DNA from: Xestospongia bergquistia
Taxonomy: Eukaryota; Porifera; Demospongiae; Haplosclerida; Petrosiidae
Direction of reading: 5' to 3'
Length of the DNA: 64,000 nucleotides
NCBI GenBank assembly: GCA_963965975.1
Contig: OZ014422.1
Coordinates: forward strand, 2,542,001 to 2,606,000
The notes beneath the pieces were generated by a model. It had not been told where the DNA came from. It was given only the letters and a program-made list of their open reading frames with translations, and did not search any database. Positions 33,410 to 52,092 of this stretch are shown here, piece after piece. The position numbers and the translations under genes were made by a program. Position 1 is the first letter of the stretch. Every line of letters starts with the position of its first letter.

Positions 33410-35858
33410 CTAAGTACACATACCAAGTGTTCTTAAATGGGCTAAACTGCTAATTGAATTGACTTCAGCTCCAATCTTGTAACACACTTTATGCCTTGTG
33501 TCATTCAACCATCTCCTTGTCAGAGCCAATGCAGGACTTCTAAGTGTTAAGTGAAAATTTTCAGACTGACGGTAAAGCAGCGATGTCCCTCGTCCCATCA
33601 TCATAAAGAATGATCGTATTAATTGAAAGATAGGCTCATTGAATTTGTTGTCTAAATCAGCTCTCATTAAGCTGATATAGTTGAAGTGTAAGTGGCAATG
33701 TTCTAATAGCGGCAAGGATTTTCTAAGAGTTGATTGTATACGAACAAGGTCTGGGGCTTGTAGATCCACCTGCTCACCTAGTTCTATAAACTCAAGTTTT
33801 TCAAGGTTGCCCAGTGTTTCAAAAAGTTCACCAACAGAGTGAGATTTGGCAGCAGTGAAAACATGAGAGCAATCAACCACAATTGATAAAACACGAAGGT
33901 TATGACAGACACTGATAGACTCGAGGGGTATAGTGCTTGGAGTCCAATCGTAGAGTTGAAGATACTGTAAACTGGAACATAAATTATTTAAACATTTTGT
34001 AAGTAAAGTGTAGCCATTTTTTGTTTCACCACCTAGCAGACCAAGAGCTTGAAGACTGTGACAGTCTGTGGAACACTCTGCAACAGCCTCTAGAACAGAA
34101 GAACAAGACTCCAAAGAAAGTGATACAAAAAGTATCTTGAGGTTGCCTGATAGTTTCAATGCTTGCCGTACAAGATCAGCAGTAGCAGTTTTCTCTTGCA
34201 ATATCCATAAACATGAAATGTTTGCTAAGAATGAATTGCTAAAACTGTTTCTAGATGAAGTGATGAGTGTCTCCAGCTCAGATGTATCCAATTGATCAAG
34301 TTGTTTTGATTCAGAATGAGAAATTTTCATAGAGCCTAAATCTAATGACTTCAGATAGAGTTTGTACCTTGATTGTAACTTTGATGCTTTGTTGAACTCT
34401 TCAATGTGTCCTTCACTTGTAAACTTAAAGTTAACGTATATTTTTACTGGTATTCTGTCTGGATATTTTTGAAGCGTCGGTTTCTTAGTTCGATAAAATA
34501 GAAAACCATCAGGTGAGAGACATTCATAAGCATCCCTTCCTGGGAACTCACCCCGGGTGAGTTGATAGAATGGAGTTGTGGCTGATTCTGTGGAAAGGGG
34601 AAATTTCAATAATCATATTTAGATGCAATGCAGGAAAATGTAATTATAACAATACAGTTGTATATGACATGTATATCTAAACAACAAGTAAGGCGCTTAT
34701 AATTGTCATCTGTCAAAGTATGGCATGCTACAGTTATTCAAAATAGAACATTCGTCAACACATTACTGTCAACATTGTATTGAACATTTATAGGAAGAGA
34801 TAGTTTAGGCAACAAAACATGTGTTGATTTGACTAAAAGTAAACATTTAAAGGCAATAAATTACCTAAGTAAACACAATTATAGAGACAGTATCCCATAG
34901 TGTACTAAAGAAGACTAAGGATATCATGATTGATGTCATGTTAAGTATAATGGGACATAATAAATTTATCTACTCAGAGTTAAAATTTGAGGAGATTGTG
35001 TTGCTAAAATTGAGACTATCATCAGTTAAATGACATCACTGTGAGCAGACAGGTTATCATGCACTGATCACCTCTCAGCATTTGTAGCACACACAAAGCC
35101 GCATAACATATATGGATAACTCATAAAATGGGAGATTAAGGTCAATCCTTATATAAATAAACTACCCACTCAGCAGTTACCATAGGATACTTAGAGATCA
35201 AAGGACATTCTTGTTTGATCACTAGGATATAGTATCATAGTTTACTACAGGTTACAAAGTATTGAAGCTTTAAAATGTCTGTACCTGTGTTCAAGCTCAG
35301 GAAACTTCTTCCAGGTTCTGAGGAGAATTGCTCAAAGTCCGACAGGTCTACTGACTGAATTAATAATGTCCCATTGCTACCGAAACGATCATGATAATAA
35401 ACATGATTGAATAGTCCCACAGCTATTTCTCTTGCACAATTACTGTAGCGTGATTTAGAGACACCACGGATACCATAATAAACATGAGGTTCTATACAAC
35501 CAAAACTCCAAGTTTGTGCTACAGGTTGCAAGGAACCAAGGTTTTTGATGACAATGGGATTTGACCGAAACTCAAATGACAATTCTGAATATGGCCAACT
35601 TGCAATGAGTTGATGTAATACACTACTGCTAGGAAGTGTTCCTTCTCTGAGTCTTTTGAGAGCTAAACAGAGAAGATATTGAGCATAAACTCGTGGTAGA
35701 TGGAGTGCAGCTTTGCCTGCTACATCTGTCGAACGTAATATGAAATCCACGCACAAATCTGATAACAAGTCCGGATTAGCGAGAGTCTTTGCTGGAGAAC
35801 ATCTGTCTCTTTCTTTCTTAGTTATAGATCTAGAGCGCCTTATAGGAGTTGACATCAT
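33410..35858 (-). CDS. BC-box / LRR-like protein (LRRC41- or ZYG11-like)
   Basis: Two exons, 35285-35858 and 33410-34587, joined in frame (SLNT to ESATTPFYQL). The second starts after a CCACAG acceptor. Near the N-terminus NPDLLSDLCVDFILRST fits the elongin B/C-binding BC box (L-x3-C-x3-hydrophobic), followed by ALHLPRVYAQYLLCLALKRL, which could act as a cullin box. LRRC41 begins with a similar LFELCGRAV...LP pattern. The second exon holds irregular leucine-rich stretches (CLWILQEKTATADLVRQALK, LKILFVSLSLESCSSVLEAV, SLQYLQLYDWTPSTI, LRVLSIVVDC) and no zinc finger. I infer a substrate receptor for a CUL2/CUL5 ligase, without a firm family name. The intron of about 700 bp is unusually long for this window. 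Confidence 0.5.
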
Positions 35859-35984
35859 TTTGGAAATGACCGGTTACTACAGAGCGAGTTTTTTAATTAC
35901 TAATGGGCGTAGCTTAGCGTGGCATAAGCCCCACCTCCTTTTATTATCAATGCAAAGTCATAAAGATACTCTATTACACTACAC

Positions 35985-37946
35985 TCAGAACACATTCCAA
36001 ATTCCATTTATAGTCCGTTCACATACCATACATTGTTCACCAACAACAGCATGTGAAGCACAAACAATGACGTGCTTGCAGGGCAACAGAATAACATTAT
36101 TGTTCTTGACACTGCAAACAAAACAAGTATCAGATTTTTCAGGAATATCGTCAGTATTCCCAAAAATGGACAAAGCACTATCATTTTTAATATCACTACT
36201 AGAGCTGGTAGGGTCATTCAGACTATTGGAAAAAGTCAATGGTGCTATTTTAGCTGGAATGTGTTCAAATTTTTGAAGGCATATACATTTTGTCATGCCT
36301 GCATACAAAGCTACAATTGGTCGATAAGAATCATGCAATCCAGCAAAAGCAACTCCTTGGTTTTCATTGTTAACAATGAACTGCAATACACCATTCTCCA
36401 TATCCAAGACAATCTCAACTACAGTATCAGTCATCCAAAACTCACTGATAGATTTTGTCAATTCCTTTCCATTATTATATAGTTTCCCCTGATAAGATCG
36501 ATACAAATGCATACTCTTTGAAGCATATATATTGTCATTGGAAGGTATATGAACTGGCTCAGTTGTTATTCCTAAACACAAGCTAGCACCTTGGTCATTC
36601 TTTATCAGAAAAGACCATCGATACACACCACTTGTACAGGTCTTATTTAGTAGACAATAAGCATTTCCACTTTGATTTTGGTCTCGTACTAATGTCATCC
36701 CATCCGGAGTAATTGTGAGAAGACCATGAACAGTCTTAGCATCAAATGAAGGTTTAATAAGTCTTTGTTTTGAGGGAGCTTCCTTAGGAAGTTTAAGAAT
36801 TATTGGACTACATGATACATCCTCTGAATGAAAGTTTAATAGTTGAATCTTCTTCTTGTATCCAGCATAAAATGCAACTATAGGTTGTACTGGTGGATTA
36901 ATGGACTCAAAAGCTATACCCTGTGATCTGCCATTTAATATAATTTCCAATGTACCAGCTGTTAAATCTAAAACAAATTCTATAATAGGGTTTTCATCCT
37001 TTAGCCATTCCAAGGATGCTAAACTTTTTGATAATTGACGACCATGAGCATACAACAGACCTCCATAAGAACGCCATAATGTGAAGCCTTCATACCAATA
37101 TATGTGATTATGATTATTACTATATCTGGATGGAATAGTGAAAGGATAAGTAGCAAGCCCTAGACAAGTTGACGCTCCAGTGTCACAAAAGATTTTAAAC
37201 TTCCATCTATGGCGACCAGATCGTAGAACCTTATTAATAGCAACACAACAGTTACTATTAACATTATCTCGGGATACAGTACAGCCATTCTGTGTAATAA
37301 CTATAGGCCCGTATTTAGTGGTTTCTTCAAATTGAGCTGATTCCTCTATTGATGATAGCTCCTTTGCCTCGAGTATATCAAATGTAACATTTGTTTGTTC
37401 AGTCTGTAACACACCTACCATTGGATTAATTTCAGCTGGAATGTTGCCATCCAATTTAAAAGGAAGAGATGAAAAATTGACTTTATTTGGGCTATAGACA
37501 AAATATTTTAACATTCCCGTTTTCACGTCTATTTGTAACTCCACTATGTTCCCACTTTGACAGAGTGGGAGTATCACTTCTGGCACTTCTCTCCCACTTA
37601 AAAACACTTTTCTACCCGTTACATCAAAAACATAAAAATCTTCAAAAGATGGTGACCTAGCAGACACACCCATTTCACCAAAACCTATAACAGCACGACA
37701 ATTGTCGTTGTACTGTATTTTAAGTTGAACAGAAAGAGTTTGGTTGATAAAACCAGTTTTCAAGGATTTATTAAAGATGGCAATCTTAAAGCTGCTCGTT
37801 TTAGGTGGGAAAATCACTCTTTGATTGCTGTGAGTAAATATCAGATTTGTTGAAGATTGGTGTGGGTCAAAACAAAACACCGGTGCTTCGTCTAGCCGGT
37901 TTAGAGAATAAGACTCCCCGGGTTTAGACGATTGAATAGCTCCCAT
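35985..37946 (-). CDS. SPRY-SPRY-RING protein, probable E3 ubiquitin ligase
   Basis: A single exon of 653 residues. The N-terminal MGAIQSSKPGES fits N-myristoylation (MGxxxS). Residues of about 25-190 form a beta-rich domain (NQRVIFPPKTSSFKIAIFNK; CRAVIGFGEMGV) that may be neuralized-like. Two SPRY-like domains follow, each with an RW-FKI/LIK-...ASxCLGxxT core. The first is around CVAINKVLRSGRHRWKFKIF, the second around GVYRWSFLIKNDQGASLCLG, each ending GRSQGIAFESI or NENQGVAFAGL. The C-terminal RING reads CFVCSVKNNNVILLPCKHVI then VCASHAVVGEQCMVCERTI. It matches the MGRN1/neuralized subclass, except that C-x2-H replaces C-x2-C for one zinc ligand pair. It is just upstream of the BC-box gene (126 bp). 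Its target is unknown. Confidence 0.75.
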   Translation of the reverse strand: MGAIQSSKPGESYSLNRLDEAPVFCFDPHQSSTNLIFTHSNQRVIFPPKTSSFKIAIFNKSLKTGFINQTLSVQLKIQYNDNCRAVIGFGEMGVSARSPSFEDFYVFDVTGRKVFLSGREVPEVILPLCQSGNIVELQIDVKTGMLKYFVYSPNKVNFSSLPFKLDGNIPAEINPMVGVLQTEQTNVTFDILEAKELSSIEESAQFEETTKYGPIVITQNGCTVSRDNVNSNCCVAINKVLRSGRHRWKFKIFCDTGASTCLGLATYPFTIPSRYSNNHNHIYWYEGFTLWRSYGGLLYAHGRQLSKSLASLEWLKDENPIIEFVLDLTAGTLEIILNGRSQGIAFESINPPVQPIVAFYAGYKKKIQLLNFHSEDVSCSPIILKLPKEAPSKQRLIKPSFDAKTVHGLLTITPDGMTLVRDQNQSGNAYCLLNKTCTSGVYRWSFLIKNDQGASLCLGITTEPVHIPSNDNIYASKSMHLYRSYQGKLYNNGKELTKSISEFWMTDTVVEIVLDMENGVLQFIVNNENQGVAFAGLHDSYRPIVALYAGMTKCICLQKFEHIPAKIAPLTFSNSLNDPTSSSSDIKNDSALSIFGNTDDIPEKSDTCFVCSVKNNNVILLPCKHVIVCASHAVVGEQCMVCERTINGIWNVF

Positions 37947-38085
37947 ATTGCTGACTTTCTGCTAACATCAGCGTAATAACTGTTTTATTACCTCACCATT
38001 TTTATCAGTAACTCCCGTTTTGATTAATTAACTATAATAAGTAATGATTATTATTTAAAAAGTGCAAGCGAGGGGGAAATGGGAA

Positions 38086-40386
38086 TCATGTTTCTAAAGA
38101 TGACTCCGTTTTGTTGGAAGAGGGAGGGGGGCATTTTTGTAAATACCAGTCTGGCAGGACAAAAAGATCAGTTGATGCAGATTGACAGGTTGCAGTGATA
38201 TGTGTGAAGGGTTGTTTCCATTCTATAAGGTACACAGTTCTAAAGAATGTAAGATATATTCAGTAAGTATTAATAACATTAACGACATATACTTTGAATC
38301 ATCTTTAACAACTGTATCTCTAATCCATTTGAGTAATTCATCAAGAAAATTAACACAGACATTGGCTTGCCAAAGACTTAAATCATTCTAAAGATACAGA
38401 ACACTCATTGTATTACATAATAGTTATACAATGTACCTGAGATTCTCGAGGAATCTCTACAGTTCTAAAATTTTGTAAATTGTGAACGATACCATCATCA
38501 TCTCGAAATCCACATACAATTTTGGGAATTCCAACTAAAAATGACTGGGCCCACCATTTCATGAGTTTGTACCTATAATAATTATAATAATTATAATGTA
38601 AATTAGTACTAGCAAATTACTGTACCTCTTGAAACTCGCTTTATTTCTGTCTGTGTAGATATGTCTATTGGTTTTTAATTCAATGTAACTTTGAGGAGCC
38701 TTTTCTCTAGACATCTAGTTAGAACAGAGAGATCAATAGATAAGAGAAATAGAGAGATGAACAAATAAGGAGACAGACAGACAAACAGATAGAGACAGAC
38801 AGATAAAAACAAAAGAGCAGGTTGGCAGACAAACCAGACAGGTGGTTACATACATGATCAATGCAATCCACTTCACCAGCCATAACTAGAGAGTGAGTAT
38901 TCAGACGAGTTCTAACAACAGTACAAAATGCCTCAAGTGAGTTAACTGTTCCTGATGTGTCCTTTAATGTACCACTAGAAGTACCTGGGGGATCTATAGT
39001 ATTATTATAGTGATAGTGTAACTTAAGTATTGATGGAATAAGGGGGTTTGACCTTTCCTTGTCATGTAGTCCTCAAACTTGTGTCCCCAGTAACACATCT
39101 CTTGTTCTCGTGAACTCATGTTAGCTTCTTTCTCTCGTTTCTCATCTGTTTCCAACTCTCGCAAGTAAATAGTTCCATGATTTAGTGTTGCTAATAATTT
39201 CCATGGCTCTTGCTATATAGAAAAATCATACATTAAGTCTACTAATACCTAAGTCTACTGATACCTTACTGATTCCAAAGTCTATTGATACCTTATGTTT
39301 ACTGATACATTAAGTCTGCTGATACATTAAGTCTGCTGATACATTAAGTCTACTGATACATTAAGTCTGCTGATACATTAAGTCTACTGATACCTTAAGT
39401 CTACTGATACCTTAAGTAGTTGTGTGTGTGTACTAATTACAGTTAGTTTAGCAAGCACTGTAATAATTGCTAAAATTTGCATGCGCTAAAATTTCATTTC
39501 ACAAATACATTAAGCTAAATGGTGTAAATTGGAAAAGTCAATAAGCTTAATAGTTTAAATCTGAATGTTTTAAAATCACTGAACTAAGTAAACACAATTA
39601 TATAGGCTTGAAGTATGTTGTCTATTATAGATGGCTGTTGTTACAAGTAATGTAATCATTCAGTTTCCTATATAACAAAGTTCATTAACTTCCTTTGTGA
39701 ATCTGGCTTAAAACTAGTATTGAAATGAGCTCATCTGAAGTCAACTAGTATATAATCCATCATACATAATATATGAATATCTCACTTTATTATATGGTGT
39801 GCATAACATTTTGGTCATTAATCCACGCCAACAAATGAAGTTGGTCAACAAATTATCAGGTCTCAAATGAAATCTTAATAAAGAACAATAATCAAAACAG
39901 AAATGAGCTTAGCACTTACCTAGTGGATTTCTCAGTGGATTCAGCTGAAGCGGAGTTTTCACTGGAGTCATTTGGAAGACAGTCAATTGAACCTTGACCT
40001 CTTAATTTTGGTAAGAAGCAGTCCCAGTGGTAACTGATCCAAGTGAGAATGTTAGTAAGGTCTGGTGTTTGATTGAGTCTTAGTTTAAATTTGTCAAAGC
40101 CTACTTTCAAATCAAGACTCAATTTCGGTGGTTGATAATAGTATCTCAATCCACTTTTATCCAGTACTAACTGACCCTGGGTGTCAAAAGAGAACGATCC
40201 CACTTCTACTGGTAGTCGAAAGGGTGGGTTGGGTTTATAAAAATCTTCCAAGTTAGACACAATGAAATCAGGACATTTTGGTGGGGGCTTTGTGGATTGA
40301 TGTAACTTGTCCTTTTCTTCATCGTCATCATGTGTAGTGAGTTTAATTTTCTTAGATGAAGGAGCATCATCTTCCTCGTGATCCAT
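38086..40386 (-). CDS. DXO: Decapping and exoribonuclease DXO (Dom3Z/Rai1 family)
   Basis: The start [15 protein letters not shown] gives an acidic/basic head. It is followed by [20 protein letters not shown] and [20 protein letters not shown], then [19 protein letters not shown]. The catalytic motifs are all present: [10 protein letters not shown] (GYKFE motif), MAGEVDCID (GEVDC), YIELKTN (E-x-K) and [20 protein letters not shown] (WWAQSF). Later exons add [32 protein letters not shown] and [13 protein letters not shown]; the stop is at 38086-38088. These residues coordinate metals in the family, which removes incomplete, unmethylated or NAD caps and degrades the RNA 5' to 3'. The gene has about nine short exons. 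One intron holds an 18-bp tandem repeat (39229-39419). Confidence 0.93.
39229..39419. repeat. 18-bp tandem repeat in a DXO intron
   Basis: Units of the type CTGATACATTAAGTCTRC recur about ten times with slight length changes (ACCTTA and ACATTA variants). Nothing is encoded. Confidence 0.8.
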
Positions 40387-42517
40387 CACTTCAGTTCATC
40401 TGACCATGATCTCTGTGTGTAATAGTTTTTTGAAAGAACAAAAAGGCGCCCCTAACCTCAAATCCCACTCCCCTTAATGTTGACGTTGTCAGGCCATACC
40501 TACGAAACAATGATGTAGGAATGACGATCGAGCCACACCAAAATGGCTACAGGAGGCTGTTGCATCTTCATTACCAGACCAGAACCAGATCATACTGCTT
40601 TTACTGTATTATACCAGTGAGATAGGTCATTTTTGCCAAGTTTTATTTTGATTGAACTACTCTTGTCCAGTTTCTGGCTTAATTGACTGCTAGACTGGTA
40701 CACCTTGTTTGGAATATATTATATACTACTCATCGAAGTACCTCTTCGTATGTTATGTAAATTGAAGCTGACCATCCAAAGAATTTAGACTGAAAGAAGT
40801 AGAACTTTATAACCACTATCCAAGTTGTTATACAGTATACAGTGCTTTATTGCAGATAAGTAAAATTCAAAGATATGTATGACAATTGTATTCCATACCT
40901 GTATATTTCAATTACAATTGGACCCTTTCTCTTGTCTTTTTCCTGCCCTTATACTAAAGTTGCTATAACACATCAATACAATATTTCTCGTTTACTAGTA
41001 GTGACTGATATATAGATGAAATTTTGCTGACTTGGTTTCTGATATTCAAGGAGCTTTGAAGAATTATGGAGATTAACCAATATTTCTTCTCACTACACTA
41101 AATTTTGATCAAAAACCTCATGACTTAGATGAAGTTTGATCAGTTAAAGCTTCACTACTGCTTTGTGAGCTATGAGTTATTAAAGGTAGTAATCAAATTA
41201 ATTAACAATTTGTCAAAGAGGGCATGCATGCATATTTATTATTTACACCTCTATCTCATTTGGAAAATTGACTACAGTCAGCTACACTAGAAGACTTCAA
41301 TACTATATAGTAGAACACCAACTTGAGCAAGTAACATAACTTGAAGATCCTCTGTGTGCTATTATTCCAGTTGTCTTAAAGTTAGGAGATCCATGCATGG
41401 ATGGTGGTGAGTGCATGTGGAAACTCCTTAGCTATTTCATAATAAAATTTAAAGTACAGCTGTTTTAACTCCCATACATATTGAGAGAAGGCCAATTAAA
41501 GTGAGACATCTAGCGCTAGCTCCTCATTCTGAGATGTTACCTTTGCTGTCTCTAGTTATTAAGAGAATAAAAGAGTCAATTGCAATCATGGTTTGAAATG
41601 GGATAGAGACTTTTCAAATAAGAATATACATAATTATATAATTCTTTTTATTCTATTAATAATACCCTTCAACTTTAACAACAATTTTATGCACTTACTT
41701 CACATAATCTTGTATTAGTACAGTTTTTCCTTGACCTTGGAATTAATGTGGATGCTCAAAATGGATCACTCTTTTAGTAAGAACCTCAAGCTCTGATCAT
41801 GACATCATTGACATAATATTAATCACTTTACTAGAGCACAATGTTAGGCCTAACTGCCATTACTACACTCTATTGTTTGCTACATTTTAGATAACTTTAC
41901 TATAACAGAGCAAGCATTGACATTCAAGATTGGACAGTAATTTACATCAACAGTGCAGGACACACAGAAATAATAATAAAAAAATTATTGACCTATATAT
42001 TATATAAAACAGATCCCAATCTCTGTATCAAAGACAGAATATTATCTTTAGATGTTGCAATTATCAATCAAGAGATTATTGAACTTTTATTGAAAGCAGT
42101 TTCCAAATGCAGTAGGTGCTATTGATTGATACTGTAACACCACTTCATTGAGCTTATGTTATTAACCTGCCATATATAATCTGTAATTGATTTGGTTAGC
42201 AAATTTAATGATCTGATAAGTTGACCTATATAATAACAGATATATAATGTCTTCATATATTATTATGATATCATAATAATATATGAAGACACTAAGTTTC
42301 TTTTCTTATGAATTTCAGAACAAGTTACATATATACCAGATACCTTCTTTATTTTCTTCATCACGATAGGAGATGAAGTCATTAGTTATTGCTCAGAATC
42401 TACGTAACCTAGGTTACGTAATCTGCATGCCATAGGCCTAATTCACCCCCTCACTCATCATACAATACGAAGTTATACGGATTCGTCACGATTTCTGAAA
42501 GACATGGTGCAGTGAAA
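40387..42517. other. Gene-poor gap between DXO and the first ABCC gene
   Basis: This is the longest stretch without a confirmed gene. A candidate plus-strand start exon at 40543-40618 (MATGGCCIFITRPEPDHTAF, then a GTGAGA donor) is divergent from DXO. Scattered short open stretches near 41340-41410 (DPLCAIIPVVLKLGDPCMDG) and 41520-41590, and the ankyrin-like piece at 41913-42104, may be exons of one heavily spliced or decayed gene. I could not join them in frame. Confidence 0.35.
41913..42104 (+). pseudogene. Ankyrin-repeat fragment
   Basis: An open stretch of about 64 codons reads SIDIQDWTVIYINSAGHTEI then IIKKLLTYILYKTDPNLCIK and SLDVAIINQEIIELLLKAV. This fits two ankyrin repeats (GHTEIxxxLL, xxLDVAxxNxEIIELLLKA). 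A further piece upstream at about 41720-41770 (FLDLGINVDAQNGS) fits a preceding repeat but is followed by a stop in frame. No start, signal or complete exon chain was found, so a relic is more likely than a working gene. Confidence 0.4.
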
Positions 42518-50930
<8,413 letters not shown>

Positions 50931-52092
50931 TGTGAATTATATAATTATCTTATCTTTACTATTATTTATACAATTTGTGTAGTTATGATATTATGGAATA
51001 GCTACCATCTATTTAATTTATTTAATTGACAGTTTATGTTACTATATCTTAGAAGAGGAATTTTTGAGACAAAAAACTTCTATAAAGATATTTCGGTAGT
51101 CAAATTTTATAATTAATTTTTTATTAGAAGAATGTTTATGAACTTCAAAAGTCTCCAGTAGCACATCAGAAATAACTTTACATAAGATATGTTCAAAATG
51201 TTTCCAGATGGTTTTGTTTCACAGAACTAAGACTATTTATTTAATAGTATGTCATTCCTATTATTCTCCCAATTGTGTCTTCCTCTAAAATGTTGATAAG
51301 CTTGATGATATTGCAAAGTTGATCCTTTCCTCTAAAACAAGCTTTTTTCATACCAAAGGCCTACCAATCATGTGATATTACTAGATGGTGTGAATATTGA
51401 TATTCACAGATCAGCTGATATATAGATAGATGTTAGCAAATAATTGAATAACCTTCTGTTCTATAAAAATAATTATATTGTTTCAACCATTATCACTGTA
51501 TTGAGCTAGATCTTGGTTACCCATAGTTTTGTATTATGTATAAAGTATGTCTATAAATAATGTTATACTATTACTACCAGGTAATGGTTACTTTGTTGAA
51601 ATATTATCCATAACTTGTGTATGTCAATGGAAACTATATCTCAAAGAGTTTTTTTTTTGGTTTCTTAATTAAATTCTATATTTGAATGAATACTATAGAA
51701 AGACTAATATTATATTGATATACTCGTGGGATGATGCAAAACAGTTAAAATATGGTAACCAATTACCAATTCCTATCATCAGATGTCAGTACATACTAAA
51801 ATTGTCACACACAAAAATGCAAATACACACAGAGAGCTATATAGTCTGGTATTGCCAACTCTTCATACAAAGAGGAAAGATTGGCAATACCAGACTAATA
51901 CATACATATGTAAGCATGAGGCCATTATAATTTACATCACACACAACAACAGGCAGTCAGGCACCAATGTAGGTCTGTTCCACTACATCTGGTTTAGCAC
52001 TCTGAAGAAAATCAAAGAAATGACATTGCAATCAAACAATAAAACTTTCTTTAAAGTTAAAATCATATTATAGTAATCAACTACAGTAAGTA
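50931..52092. other. Intergenic spacer between ABCC copy 1 and the TRIM gene
   Basis: AT-rich, with the 3' untranslated regions of two convergent genes. It contains the hairpin at 51842-51897. I see no coding exon; the open frames here are short and unlike any family. Confidence 0.5.
51842..51897. repeat. Hairpin element, TAGTCTGG...CCAGACTA ends
   Basis: TAGTCTGGTATTGCCAA (51842-51858) is followed after 22 bp by its exact reverse complement (51881-51897). The ends match those of the hairpin at 60332-60385. Confidence 0.75.
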
